The position numbers were made by a program, and so were the translations under genes. This document shows, piece after piece, positions 24,792 to 32,898 of a stretch of 40,884 nt of DNA. Under the pieces are notes generated by a model that saw nothing but the letters and a program-made list of their open reading frames with translations, was not told where the DNA came from and did no database searches. Each line of letters starts with the position of its first letter. Position 1 is the first letter of the stretch. The DNA is from an uncultured Pseudoflavonifractor sp. (GTDB taxonomy: Bacteria; Bacillota; Clostridia; Oscillospirales; Oscillospiraceae): assembly GCA_947651395.1 (NCBI GenBank), contig CANSYW010000016.1, positions 1 to 40,884 on the forward strand. The letters run 5' to 3'.

Positions 24792-25715
24792 TCAGGAAAT
24801 GCCGAAGAGCACCACCAGCACCGACATAGCCACCACGCTGAACACCGCATAGATGGAGTTCACCGACGCCGCCATGGCCGTGGGGCCGTTCAGGTCGGCG
24901 GTAAAGCTGGCCGAGAGTACGGCGATGGGCGACAGGGCCAGAATGGCCAGCACCCGGCGGGTCTCCAACCCCACAGGGAGCAGGAAGTAGAGCCCTGCCG
25001 CCACCAGGATGCTGACTGCCGCCCGCAGTCCCACCAGCTTGAGGGCCTTGACCCCATCCCCCGGCTCCATGTGAAAATCCACCATCATGCCGATGAAGAG
25101 CATGGAGACAAAGGCATTGGCATTGGCCGCGGGAGTCAGCAGCGTGACCGCGGTCTGGGGGACCTTCAGCCCTACGGCTGTGTAGAGGATCATGAAAAGA
25201 TAGGTCACAAAGGGCACCACATGGAGGAGCTTTTTTCCCATATCCTTCAGGGAAAAGCCGGAGCCCTCCCCCCTGTCCACCAGGTTGGAGACGATGGCGT
25301 AACCGCCGCCGGTGGCAATGGTGGAGTTGCCCACATCAAACAGGCACGCCAGCGCCACCCCGTAGCCCCCCAGAAAGTTTTGCAGAAAGGGCAGGGCAAA
25401 GCAGCCCACATTATAGCCGCAGAAGCTCATCATCCAGAGCACCTTGTCGTTTCGGCTCTTCCGCCAGGAAAACAGGGCCGCCAGCGCGATCATGCCCAGG
25501 TTCATCCCCAGGCCCAGCACCGCCACCCCCAACAGGGCCGCGTCCATCTGAAAGCCGTTGAAGCTGACAATAATGGCCGCAGGGATGGTGAGATTCATCA
25601 CGATCCGCTGTACCACGGTATACTCCTTGGGGCCAAACACCCCCCGCTGACGGAGAATATACCCCGCGCAGATCACCAACAGAAAGGACGCCGCCTTCCA
25701 GATCACATCCCACAT
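24792..25715 (-). CDS. AEC family transporter (auxin efflux carrier-like permease)
   Basis: A 307-aa integral membrane protein with about ten hydrophobic segments in the two-half AEC/MdcF arrangement. The first half contains LRQRGVFGPKEYTVVQRIVMNLTIPA and GYNVGCFALPFLQNFLGG, and the second half TPAANANAFVSMLFIGMMVDF. Bacterial members move carboxylates such as malate, malonate or other anions; the substrate is not readable from sequence. GAGGG precedes the ATG by about 9 bases. It is the last gene of the TRAP/kinase/aldolase operon, 30 bases after the aldolase gene, and could export or import a carboxylate product of that pathway (inference). Confidence 0.88.
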   Translation of the reverse strand: MWDVIWKAASFLLVICAGYILRQRGVFGPKEYTVVQRIVMNLTIPAAIIVSFNGFQMDAALLGVAVLGLGMNLGMIALAALFSWRKSRNDKVLWMMSFCGYNVGCFALPFLQNFLGGYGVALACLFDVGNSTIATGGGYAIVSNLVDRGEGSGFSLKDMGKKLLHVVPFVTYLFMILYTAVGLKVPQTAVTLLTPAANANAFVSMLFIGMMVDFHMEPGDGVKALKLVGLRAAVSILVAAGLYFLLPVGLETRRVLAILALSPIAVLSASFTADLNGPTAMAASVNSIYAVFSVVAMSVLVVLFGIS

Positions 25716-25745
25716 ATGTACCCTCGCTCCCTCTGTCCTTCTTTT

Positions 25746-26507
25746 TTAGCCGCCTTTCACATCCCTTATCATAGCCTGAATTCCTTTTTTTAGCAAGCCC
25801 AATTCACTGTCGCAGCTAAATAAGGTCATTCCCCGGGCCTCCCAGCGGCGCAGGAAGGCGGGATTGGAGGCGATAACGCCGGTGGGCTTTCCGGCGGCCT
25901 TGCCCGCAGCCACCACCTTGGTCATGGCCGACTCCATCTCCGGGGTGTCGAAGTTCCCGGTACAGCCCAGGCCGCAGGCCAGATCGTTGGGGCCCACAAA
26001 CAGGCCGTCGATGCCCTCCACGGCGGCGATGGCCTGAGCGTTCTCCACCCCCAGACTGCTTTCGATCTGAGCAAAGAACATGGTGCGGCCGTTGGCCTTC
26101 ACCGTGTAATCGGCAAGCTTCCCGGGGTTGTAGTCACTGTGAGGCCGCATGGTGGAGATGCCCCGCTCTCCCTGAGGAGCATACTTGCCGAAACGGACCA
26201 GGGCCTCCGCCTGCTCAGGCGTCTCCAGCATGGGGATCAGAATGCCGTCCACTCCGGCGTCCAGATACTTCTGGATACACTCTCTGGAGATCTGGGGGGC
26301 CCGGACAATGAGGGGAAAGCCCACTCCGCTGGCCACGGCGGCCAGGGCGGCCACCTGGGAATAGTCAAAATAGCCGTGCTCGCAGTCCACGATCACATAG
26401 TCCAGTCCCGCGGCCTGCATCAGCCGGGTCAGGTTGGGCGCCGGGATCTCGGAAAGAAACGCGCCCAGCACCCTTTCATTGTTGTGGATACGCTCTTTGA
26501 AGCTCAT
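25746..26507 (-). CDS. HpcH/HpaI-type 2-oxo-3-deoxy acid aldolase
   Basis: A 253-aa class II (metal-dependent) aldolase of the HpcH/HpaI/citrate lyase family, which cleaves 2-oxo-4-hydroxy acids to pyruvate and an aldehyde. VDCEHGYFDY (40-49) carries the catalytic histidine, PLIVRAP the phosphate or carboxylate-binding arginine, and QIESSLGVENA with FVGPNDLACGLG the metal-binding Glu and Asp. Length is standard. Its ATG overlaps the stop of the kinase gene (ATGA). In this operon it would split the intermediate made from the TRAP-imported substrate. Relatives act on 2-oxo-3-deoxy-rhamnonate, 4-hydroxy-2-oxoheptanedioate and others, so the exact substrate is open. Confidence 0.88.
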   Translation of the reverse strand: MSFKERIHNNERVLGAFLSEIPAPNLTRLMQAAGLDYVIVDCEHGYFDYSQVAALAAVASGVGFPLIVRAPQISRECIQKYLDAGVDGILIPMLETPEQAEALVRFGKYAPQGERGISTMRPHSDYNPGKLADYTVKANGRTMFFAQIESSLGVENAQAIAAVEGIDGLFVGPNDLACGLGCTGNFDTPEMESAMTKVVAAGKAAGKPTGVIASNPAFLRRWEARGMTLFSCDSELGLLKKGIQAMIRDVKGG

Positions 26508-27862
26508 ATTGTCTCTCTCCCATCAACACATTTTTTTGCCAGCTTGAAAAGGCCCCCATACACCTCGTCGGCGGAGGCGGCCACCGTGTGGGGGATGTCC
26601 ATCGCCTCGGTAACGGCCTGACGGAGAATGGGATTTTTCAAAATGGCGCCGCCGGACAGATAGAGGGAGCCGGAAAACCGGGCGTAGTCACACAACTGCT
26701 CGGCGAAGCGGCGGTACTGCCGGCCAAAATCCTTGGCGGTGGCGTGGATCACGTGCTCCAGGGTCAGGTTCACATGGTCGATGCCCCCGATGGAGCCCCC
26801 CGCCAGTCGGTCGGGCAACTCGTAGAAGCTGCAGTCCACCGTCAGCCCACCATCCTCCCTCCAGTCGGAGTCCAGGGCCTGGATCCGCTCCCAGACCGTC
26901 TCCCGGGAGAGGCTCTGCCCGAAGATCCGCTCTCCCACGTCCCGAAGGTAGTCGATCTGCACGTCAAAGTTGCGCCCTCCGGGCATCCGGGAGATCACGT
27001 TGCAGTAATTGCCGTCGTAATAGGGCCGTATCTCATAGCTGCCGGGAACATAGCGGTCGGTGATATACACCAGCTGTCCGCTGGTGGCGATGTTTACGAT
27101 CATATCCCCCGACCTGGCCCCCGTGCCGTAGACGCTGGTCTGCACGTCTCCCACATCGGGGTAGACCTTCAGCTCCACCTCCCCGTCCCGGTAGACCCCG
27201 CAGCAGCCCAGATCCCTGGTGATCCGAGGCAGCTGGAAAAAGTCCAGCCCCACCCGGGCCAGAATATCGTGACGCCAGGTCCCCTCCAGGATATTGGCAA
27301 AGCCCATGGGGGCGGCGTTGGTGATGTGGCATACGCTGTTGCCGGTAAGCTTCTCAATGAGGTAGGCGCCCAGAGTATATACCCTGGCCTCCCCTCCCCG
27401 CTCCAGCTTCCCCTGGCGAAAGAGGGCATAGAGATTGCACAGGGCCAGAGCCGGCTTCACCGGCACGCCGGTATTCTCCATCACACCGGGAGGCAGCAGC
27501 TCCTCCAGCTCCTCCAGATAGCTCTTTCCCGTCTCCGGGTCCGTGTGAAGGCAGCGGGTGTCCTGCCAGGAGATATAGGTGTCCGCTTCCAGACCGGGGT
27601 GACAGAGCACACAGCCGTGCTGCTGGGTAGACATGAGCAGCCCCCCCGCGTCGGGATAGGCCCGGGCACAGCGGTGAACCACCTCACGCACGGCGTTCAG
27701 CAGAGCCTGGGCGTCATTCTCAAAAACCGCCGGATCCGGATCCGGCCGCTTGGCCGGGGTATGACATTTCTCCGTATACAGGATCTTCTCCACCTCCACG
27801 TCAAAGACCGCGGCCTTGATGAAGGTGCTTCCAATATCCAGAGTGATGACAATATTGTCCAT
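26504..27862 (-). CDS. FGGY-family carbohydrate kinase
   Basis: A 452-aa kinase of the FGGY family, which phosphorylates sugars or polyols with ATP. Domain 1 has the phosphate-binding DIGSTFIKAAVFD (8-20) and STQQHGCVLCH. ISWQDTR gives the likely catalytic Asp. Domain 2 has the GTGARSGDMIVNIATSGQ loop and LSGGAILKNPILRQAV near residue 420, the adenosine motif. It fits no named subgroup clearly (xylulo-, rhamnulo-, glucono-). The ATG at 27862 is preferred because GGGAGG lies just upstream; earlier in-frame starts would run into dctM. It lies 14 bases after dctM and overlaps the aldolase gene by four bases. Confidence 0.87.
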   Translation of the reverse strand: MDNIVITLDIGSTFIKAAVFDVEVEKILYTEKCHTPAKRPDPDPAVFENDAQALLNAVREVVHRCARAYPDAGGLLMSTQQHGCVLCHPGLEADTYISWQDTRCLHTDPETGKSYLEELEELLPPGVMENTGVPVKPALALCNLYALFRQGKLERGGEARVYTLGAYLIEKLTGNSVCHITNAAPMGFANILEGTWRHDILARVGLDFFQLPRITRDLGCCGVYRDGEVELKVYPDVGDVQTSVYGTGARSGDMIVNIATSGQLVYITDRYVPGSYEIRPYYDGNYCNVISRMPGGRNFDVQIDYLRDVGERIFGQSLSRETVWERIQALDSDWREDGGLTVDCSFYELPDRLAGGSIGGIDHVNLTLEHVIHATAKDFGRQYRRFAEQLCDYARFSGSLYLSGGAILKNPILRQAVTEAMDIPHTVAASADEVYGGLFKLAKKCVDGRETI

Positions 27863-27876
27863 GTCCGCCTCCCGGG

Positions 27877-29187
27877 TCAGCCCACAACGGGCGACGCCAT
27901 CAGCAGATTGGGCAGGAAGGTGACCAGAGGCTCGCAGAGCCAGAGAATGACCACTTCGGCCATCAGCACCAGGATCCATGGGATCAGGGCCCTGCTGACC
28001 CGCTCAATACTCAGCTTCTGCAGGCTGCAGGTGGTCATCAGCACCACACCCACCGGCGGGGTAATGTTGCCGATCATGGCGATAATGATGATGCAGATAC
28101 CCGCGTGAACCGGATCAAAGCCGGCATTGTTCAGCAGGGGGAGCACCATGGGCACAAAGACCATGATATTCACGTTGGGATCGCTCAGGCAGCCCAGGAT
28201 CAGGAAGAGGATGGTCACGCACAGGGCCACCAGGAACTTGCTGTCCCCGGCAAAGCCGGAGAAGGCGGCAAAAAGCCGATCCTGCAGGTTCTCCGCCGTG
28301 AGCACAAAGCTGAAGCACTTGGAGGCTGGGATGATGAGCAGCACCGAGCCGCTGGCGATAAAGACGCTCTGAAGGCTCCCTACCAGATCCTTGATGCCCA
28401 TGGTGCGGTAAATGATGACGCCCAGGATCAGCGCGTAGAGCACGGCCACAGCCGCAGCCTCGGTGGTGGTGACCACACCCATGTAGATACCACCCAGCAG
28501 GATCACGGGAGTGAGCAGGGGCAGGATGCAGGAGATGAAGGAGTGGAGCAAATGGGTCAGATAATAGCGCCAGCCCTGCCACTCCAGCCTGGGCCCGTTA
28601 TGACGGATGGACCAGATAAAGACATAGAGCATCATAATGGCGCCCATCAGGATGCCGGGAATGATGCCGCCGAAGAGCAGCTTGCCCACCGACACGTTGG
28701 CCACCATGGCATAGACCACCGCGGGAATGCTGGGGGGGATGATGGGGCCCACGGTAGAGGAGGCGATGGTGGTGCAGGCGCTGAACTCCTCGTCGAAGCC
28801 CTCGTCCACCATGGCCTGATAGGCCAGGTTGCCGATGCCGCCGGCGTCAGCCACGGCGGAGCCGGACATGCCGGCGAAGATGATGGAGGTGGTGATATTC
28901 ACATGACCCATGCCGCCGGGAATATACCCCACCAGATCCCGGCAGAACCCGAAGATCCGGTCTGAGACTGAGGTGCGGTTCATCACCTCGGCGGTGAGAA
29001 TAAACAACGGAATGGCGATCAGGGCAAAGTTATTGAGGCCGGTGAACATCCGGGTCCCCATCATGGAGAGACCGATCCCCGCGTTGAGGGCATACAGGAA
29101 GGAGGAAGTGATCATGGCTCCCGCGATGGGCATACCCAGCAGGAAGAGGATCACAAAGCTCACCAGGAAAATCATCAACGGGCTCAT
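27877..29187 (-). CDS. dctM: TRAP transporter large permease (DctM)
   Basis: A 436-aa membrane protein of the DctM family with about twelve to thirteen helices. It shows the typical start (FLVSFVILFLLGMPIAGAM), GMSGSAVADAGGIGNLAY near residue 105, STVGPIIPPSIPAV (about 145), and TEAAAVAVLYALILG. Together with DctQ it forms the sodium-driven channel of the TRAP transporter. The gene overlaps dctQ by four bases and is followed 14 bases later by the FGGY kinase gene, so one transcript covers uptake and metabolism. Confidence 0.95.
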   Translation of the reverse strand: MSPLMIFLVSFVILFLLGMPIAGAMITSSFLYALNAGIGLSMMGTRMFTGLNNFALIAIPLFILTAEVMNRTSVSDRIFGFCRDLVGYIPGGMGHVNITTSIIFAGMSGSAVADAGGIGNLAYQAMVDEGFDEEFSACTTIASSTVGPIIPPSIPAVVYAMVANVSVGKLLFGGIIPGILMGAIMMLYVFIWSIRHNGPRLEWQGWRYYLTHLLHSFISCILPLLTPVILLGGIYMGVVTTTEAAAVAVLYALILGVIIYRTMGIKDLVGSLQSVFIASGSVLLIIPASKCFSFVLTAENLQDRLFAAFSGFAGDSKFLVALCVTILFLILGCLSDPNVNIMVFVPMVLPLLNNAGFDPVHAGICIIIIAMIGNITPPVGVVLMTTCSLQKLSIERVSRALIPWILVLMAEVVILWLCEPLVTFLPNLLMASPVVG

Positions 29188-29702
29188 TTACTCTCCTCCC
29201 CTCTCTTCTCCTTGCGCTCTTTCAGGAGCATGACCGTGTCCTGGAGCATGTTGAACAAAATATGTACGCACATCACCCCAAAGACGATGGGCAAAATCAT
29301 GTAGATGTTCTTCATGGGCCAGCGCAGCACGTTGGAGATGGGCAGGGTGCGCATCAGGCTCTGAAGAGGCTTCATATAGAGCAGAAACATAACGATCATG
29401 ATCGCGTTCATCACCATGCGCAGCACGTACTGCAGCACCTTGGGAAAAAGGTTGGTAAAGGCGGTGATGCGCAGATGGGAATCGGTACTCATGGCATAGG
29501 CCGCCGCCAGGAATCCGAACCAGACAAAGAGAAAGCCGTTGAGCTCATCCGACCAGTTCAGACCGCTTTGAAACAGGTAGCGCAGGGCGGCGTTGATCAC
29601 CATGACCACAAAAAGCACTGCCAGGGTGATACATCCCAGAATCTTTTCCACCTTTTGCAGCGCGCTGTTTACAAGAGAAAAACCACGGTATAGCTGTTCC
29701 AT
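29184..29702 (-). CDS. dctQ: TRAP transporter small permease (DctQ)
   Basis: A 172-aa membrane protein with four predicted helices (about 20-42, 52-72, 90-112 and 130-152), the DctQ pattern. The motif NWSDELNGFLFVWFGFLAA is the family signature. A Lys/Glu-rich tail (KERKEKRGEESK) ends it. It overlaps dctM by four bases, so the two are translationally coupled. A terminator-like hairpin lies between it and the upstream binding-protein gene and should lower its expression relative to that protein. Confidence 0.92.
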   Translation of the reverse strand: MEQLYRGFSLVNSALQKVEKILGCITLAVLFVVMVINAALRYLFQSGLNWSDELNGFLFVWFGFLAAAYAMSTDSHLRITAFTNLFPKVLQYVLRMVMNAIMIVMFLLYMKPLQSLMRTLPISNVLRWPMKNIYMILPIVFGVMCVHILFNMLQDTVMLLKERKEKRGEESK

Positions 29703-29732
29703 GTCAGACCTGCCTTTCTATCGGGTATTCTG

Positions 29733-29772
29733 AAAAAGAAGGGGCCCGCGGCGACGGTGCGCTGCGGGCCCC
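29733..29772 (-). terminator. Intercistronic terminator/attenuator between dctP and dctQ
   Basis: On the minus strand GGGGCCCGC (29772-29764) pairs with GCGGGCCCC (29749-29741), followed by TTCTTTTTC (29740-29732). It ends part of the transcripts after dctP, a common way to make much more binding protein than membrane permease. Confidence 0.8.
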
Positions 29773-29799
29773 CTTTATGTCCGCTGATAAAGTGGGCGA

Positions 29800-30840
29800 T
29801 CAGGCCATAGCCTGGATCTGCTCGTACCAGTTCTGCCAGGCGGGGTAACCCTCCACCACCTTGGCGGCGTTCTCCCGGAAGGGAGTGGTGTCGATGTCAT
29901 CGATGACGGTCATGCCGTTGTCGATGCAGGTCTGGGTCAGGGCCGCCTCGTTCTCCTGGGTCAGCTCGTCGATGCGGTCGCCCTGGCGGGTGAAGACCTC
30001 CTCAAAGATGGCCTTGTCCTCATCGGACAGGGAGTTCCACAGATCCTCGTTGATGATGGTGGAGGAGCAGGCCAGCATGTGCTGGGTCATCATCAGGTGG
30101 CTCTGGACCTCGTAGAACTTCATGGTAATGATCTGGGTCAGGGGGTTCTCCTCGCAGTCGGCCAGGCCGGTCTGCAGGCTCATGTACACGTCCTCAATGG
30201 GAATGGAGGTGATGGCCACATTGTAGACGTCGGCCAGGGTGGAGTAGGGAGCAAAGTTCACGCAGCGGAGGGTCAGACCCTGCATGTCGTCCAGGGTGCG
30301 GATCTCCTTGTTGGCGGTGAGGTTACGGAAGCCGAAGTTGTACATGTTCAGCTGCTTGATGCCGCCTACGGCGCCGCCGATGGCCTCGCGCATCTCGTCA
30401 TAGAGATCGCTGGCCTTGAACTTATTCCAGTGGTCGTAGCTCTGGAAGCAGTAGGGGGCGAACAGAACGCCGGCATCCTCCAACCAGTCGGAGGCGGAGT
30501 CCAGGCAGGCGATGTCCAGATCGCCCATCTGGCAGGCGGTGATGCTGTCGGTGTAGTTGGCGTAGGTGCCGTTGGGATAGAGGGTCAGACCATAGCGGCC
30601 GTTGGTCTTCTCATAGAGCAGCTCGGCGGACTCCTGGAAGGCCACATAGACGGGATGCCCCTCGGCAAACACGTGGCTGGCCTTCAGATACTTGGTCTCC
30701 ACGGCGGCCTCGGACTGAGCGGGCTCCGCCGCCTTGGACTCGGCGGGCGCGGGGGTGTTGGAGCTGCCGCCGCCACAGGCGGCCATACCCAGCATCATGC
30801 TGGCAGACAGAACAAGAGCAAGGACATTTTTCTTTTTCAT
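29800..30840 (-). CDS. dctP: TRAP transporter substrate-binding lipoprotein (DctP)
   Basis: A 346-aa DctP-family binding protein. The signal peptide ends in MAAC-GGG, with C22 the likely lipidated residue, followed by a Pro/Ala/Glu tether (23-50). The mature fold shows LKASHVFAEGHPVYVAFQESAELLYEKTNGRYGLTLYP, the conserved segments GDLDIACL and LTLRCVNFAPYS (the substrate-carboxylate arginine region) and YEVQSHLMMTQHM. TRAP proteins of this type bind organic acids such as sugar acids, dicarboxylates or 2-oxo acids. Which acid is unknown, but the kinase and aldolase downstream suggest a polyhydroxylated acid. The gene heads the operon with a promoter at 30912-30940. Confidence 0.94.
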   Translation of the reverse strand: MKKKNVLALVLSASMMLGMAACGGGSSNTPAPAESKAAEPAQSEAAVETKYLKASHVFAEGHPVYVAFQESAELLYEKTNGRYGLTLYPNGTYANYTDSITACQMGDLDIACLDSASDWLEDAGVLFAPYCFQSYDHWNKFKASDLYDEMREAIGGAVGGIKQLNMYNFGFRNLTANKEIRTLDDMQGLTLRCVNFAPYSTLADVYNVAITSIPIEDVYMSLQTGLADCEENPLTQIITMKFYEVQSHLMMTQHMLACSSTIINEDLWNSLSDEDKAIFEEVFTRQGDRIDELTQENEAALTQTCIDNGMTVIDDIDTTPFRENAAKVVEGYPAWQNWYEQIQAMA

Positions 30841-30911
30841 TTTTGATACCCCTTTCGATATTGGATCGTTCCTTTTCGGCCATCCTCCAGAGGGTGGCCT
30901 CCTCGCTCAAA

Positions 30912-30940
30912 ATTGTAGGTCATTTCAAAAACAAAGTCAA
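30912..30940 (-). promoter_or_regulatory. Promoter of the TRAP/kinase/aldolase operon
   Basis: On the minus strand there is TTGACT (30940-30935), a 17-base spacer and TACAAT (30917-30912). Transcription would start near 30905, leaving a leader of about 65 bases before dctP. A 14-bp palindrome lies 12 bases upstream of the -35 box. Confidence 0.8.
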
Positions 30941-30952
30941 TAGTTTTATCAA

Positions 30953-30966
30953 AAATGTCGACATTT
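30953..30966. promoter_or_regulatory. Perfect 14-bp palindrome, candidate operator of the fused GntR regulator
   Basis: AAATGTCGACATTT is its own reverse complement. It lies in the 293-base divergent region between dctP and the reductase-GntR fusion gene, just upstream of the dctP -35 box. Its TGT/ACA half-sites resemble operators of FadR-type GntR proteins. A weaker inverted repeat, CCTGA-CAAA-TCAGG, lies at about 30995-31008. Binding by the neighbouring regulator is an inference. Confidence 0.55.
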
Positions 30967-31072
30967 ATTTTTTTATGTCCCCTTTTTTGTAGGGCCTGAC
31001 AAATCAGGGGCAGAATTTCTGTCTATTTTCACAAAGGGGATCCGGGAGGCTTGTAAATCTCTTCAATTGGGG

Positions 31073-31101
31073 GTGAAATTTTTCATCCTTTTTGGTATAA
31101 T
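31073..31101 (+). promoter_or_regulatory. Promoter of the reductase-GntR fusion gene
   Basis: GTGAAA (31073-31078), a 17-base spacer and a perfect TATAAT (31096-31101) with an extended TG element just before it. Transcription would start near 31108, about 26 bases before the GTG start. Confidence 0.75.
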
Positions 31102-31133
31102 CAAGGTGCCTGACGCGAAAGGGGGACTATTGT

Positions 31134-32753
31134 GTGAAACAGATCCAAAAGGTGGCCGTGATCGGCCTCGGCGCTCTGGGCGCCTGTTACGCCAATCAGA
31201 TCCTGCGGGGCGATCCTTCGGTAGAGCTCTATGGAGTGCTCCGCCCCGGCGCCGTCGCCGCCCCTGTCCTGCTCAACAACGTCCCTTTGCCGCTGGAGTG
31301 CCGCACTCCGGCGCAGTTGAAGGGGTTTCAGCCCGACCTGATCCTGGTGGCGGTCAAATCCTACGACCTGGAGGAGGTCATTGAGGCCATAACGCCCATG
31401 GTGGGCGAGGACACCCTTCTGCTCTCTCTGCTCAACGGAATGGAGAGCGAGGAGCGGCTCTCTCAGGTCTTTGGAGCTGAGCATGTGCTCTATGCTACTG
31501 TAGTGGGGGCGGACACCAACCGAAGCGAGCGGCAGGTCCACTGCCAGAACTCCGGCGTTATTCTCTTCGGCGACCGGAACGGGGCGCCCAACCTTGCCGT
31601 CGACCGACTGGAGGAATTTGTCCACCGCTGCGGGCTCACCGCCCGGCGGGTGGAGGATATCACTTATCAGATGTGGTGTAAGCTCCTGGTGAACGTGGGC
31701 TTCAATCAGGCCAGCACCGCCTATCAGCTTACCTATGGTCAATTCCGGGAGAATCCTGAGGCCATGGAGGTCATGCGCCAGGCCCAGCGGGAGGTCTGCA
31801 CCCTGGCCCAGCAGTGCGGCGTGGAGCTGGGAGAGGAAGCCATCCAAACCTGGGAAAAGACCCTGGCCCAGCTCTCCCCCGACGGCCGCTCCTCCATGCT
31901 CCAGGACTATTGGATGGGGCGTCGGTTGGAGACCGATATTTTTGGCGACTATGTCTCCCGGCTGGGGCGGAAGCTGGGCGTCCCCACCCCGGTCAGCGAC
32001 CGGCTCAACGCCCGGATCAAGCAGATGGAGCGCAGCCGAAACCTGACGGAAGCGCCCAGTCCCGAAGAGCCCCCCCACCTCCCCACCGGCAAGCTCTCCG
32101 TGGCCACCCCCAAAAAGATCGCCAGCCAGATCCGCATCGATATCGTCAAACAAAAATATAAGGCGGGAGACAAGCTGGTGGAGACCCAACTCTCCGAGCA
32201 GTACGCCGCCAGCCGCAGTTCGGTGCGCACCGCCCTGCAGATCCTGTCCGGTGAGGGACTCATCATCACCCACCCCAACGGACGCCGGGAGGTGGTAGCC
32301 TTTTCCGAACAGCAGGTGAAAAATCTCTACGACTTCCGCTGGCTCATTGAAAACAGAGCGCTGGAAATGGCCCTGGAAAAATGCGGCTCCGTCTATTCCA
32401 AACTGGCCGAGATCCTGGGGGTCATTGAGGGCTGCTGCGCCTGCCCCGCCGAGGAGGTGGACTGGTATGACCTGGACGTACGCTTCCACCGGGCCCTGGT
32501 CGCCTCGGCGGAAAACATTTTTCTCTCCAATGCCTGGGAGAGCAACGCGGAGATCTTCTACACCCTGATGAATTTCAACACCCTGATCGACTACAGCGAG
32601 CGCTATGCCGCCGAGTTTTTTGAAAAGCACCGCCGCATATACGAGCTGCTCCTGTCCCGGGACCGCCAATGTCTGACCCAGCTCAAACAACACATTCTGG
32701 ACGCGGAGAGCATCGCCAATTCCGTGCTGGAGTGCTTCGGCGCCCCCCGCTGA
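31134..32753 (+). CDS. Fusion of ketopantoate reductase-like enzyme (ApbA/PanE) with GntR/FCD regulator
   Basis: One 539-aa polypeptide with an enzyme in front and a transcription factor behind. Residues 1-298 are an ApbA/PanE-type 2-oxo acid reductase: GLGALG (11-16), KSYDLE, WCKLLVNVGFNQ with catalytic-type K183 and N187/N191, and SSMLQDYWMGRRLETD (253-268). It looks catalytically intact. A Pro/Glu-rich linker (300-325) leads to a GntR winged helix (326-390; LVETQLSEQYAASRSSVRTA, LQILSGEGLIITH). An FCD effector domain follows (395-535) with D448, H452, H499 and H520, the usual metal-site pattern. GntR proteins normally begin with the HTH; here it is internal. No ribosome site precedes the GntR part. 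The GTG start has GGGGG 8-12 bases upstream. It is divergent from the TRAP operon, which it probably controls. Confidence 0.9.
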   Translation: MKQIQKVAVIGLGALGACYANQILRGDPSVELYGVLRPGAVAAPVLLNNVPLPLECRTPAQLKGFQPDLILVAVKSYDLEEVIEAITPMVGEDTLLLSLLNGMESEERLSQVFGAEHVLYATVVGADTNRSERQVHCQNSGVILFGDRNGAPNLAVDRLEEFVHRCGLTARRVEDITYQMWCKLLVNVGFNQASTAYQLTYGQFRENPEAMEVMRQAQREVCTLAQQCGVELGEEAIQTWEKTLAQLSPDGRSSMLQDYWMGRRLETDIFGDYVSRLGRKLGVPTPVSDRLNARIKQMERSRNLTEAPSPEEPPHLPTGKLSVATPKKIASQIRIDIVKQKYKAGDKLVETQLSEQYAASRSSVRTALQILSGEGLIITHPNGRREVVAFSEQQVKNLYDFRWLIENRALEMALEKCGSVYSKLAEILGVIEGCCACPAEEVDWYDLDVRFHRALVASAENIFLSNAWESNAEIFYTLMNFNTLIDYSERYAAEFFEKHRRIYELLLSRDRQCLTQLKQHILDAESIANSVLECFGAPR

Positions 32754-32770
32754 TCTCCCCTTTGCAGACA

Positions 32771-32807
32771 CGTGCCCGGAGGAATCCTCCGGGCACGGTC
32801 CCTTTTT
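32771..32807 (+). terminator. Intrinsic terminator after the fusion gene
   Basis: CGTGCCCGGAGG (32771-32782) pairs perfectly with 32786-32797 around an AAT loop, followed by GTCCCTTTTT. It separates the regulator gene from the pyruvate carboxylase promoter. Confidence 0.92.
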
Positions 32808-32827
32808 GCAGCCTCCCCTTTTTTCTC

Positions 32828-32856
32828 TTGCGAAAGCAGGGCTTATCCATTATAAT
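32828..32856 (+). promoter_or_regulatory. Promoter of the pyruvate carboxylase gene
   Basis: TTGCGA (32828-32833), a 17-base spacer and a perfect TATAAT (32851-32856). The predicted start is near 32863, about 36 bases before the TTG start codon. Confidence 0.78.
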
Positions 32857-32898
32857 AATATCCAATAATCCGGCCATTTGGAAAGGACGGTAAAACCA

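Noticed and set aside
31134-32030. Pantothenate biosynthesis role for the PanE-like domain
   Set aside because: No panB, panC or panD is nearby, and the domain is fused to a regulator beside a catabolic operon; ApbA/PanE folds also act on other 2-oxo acids.
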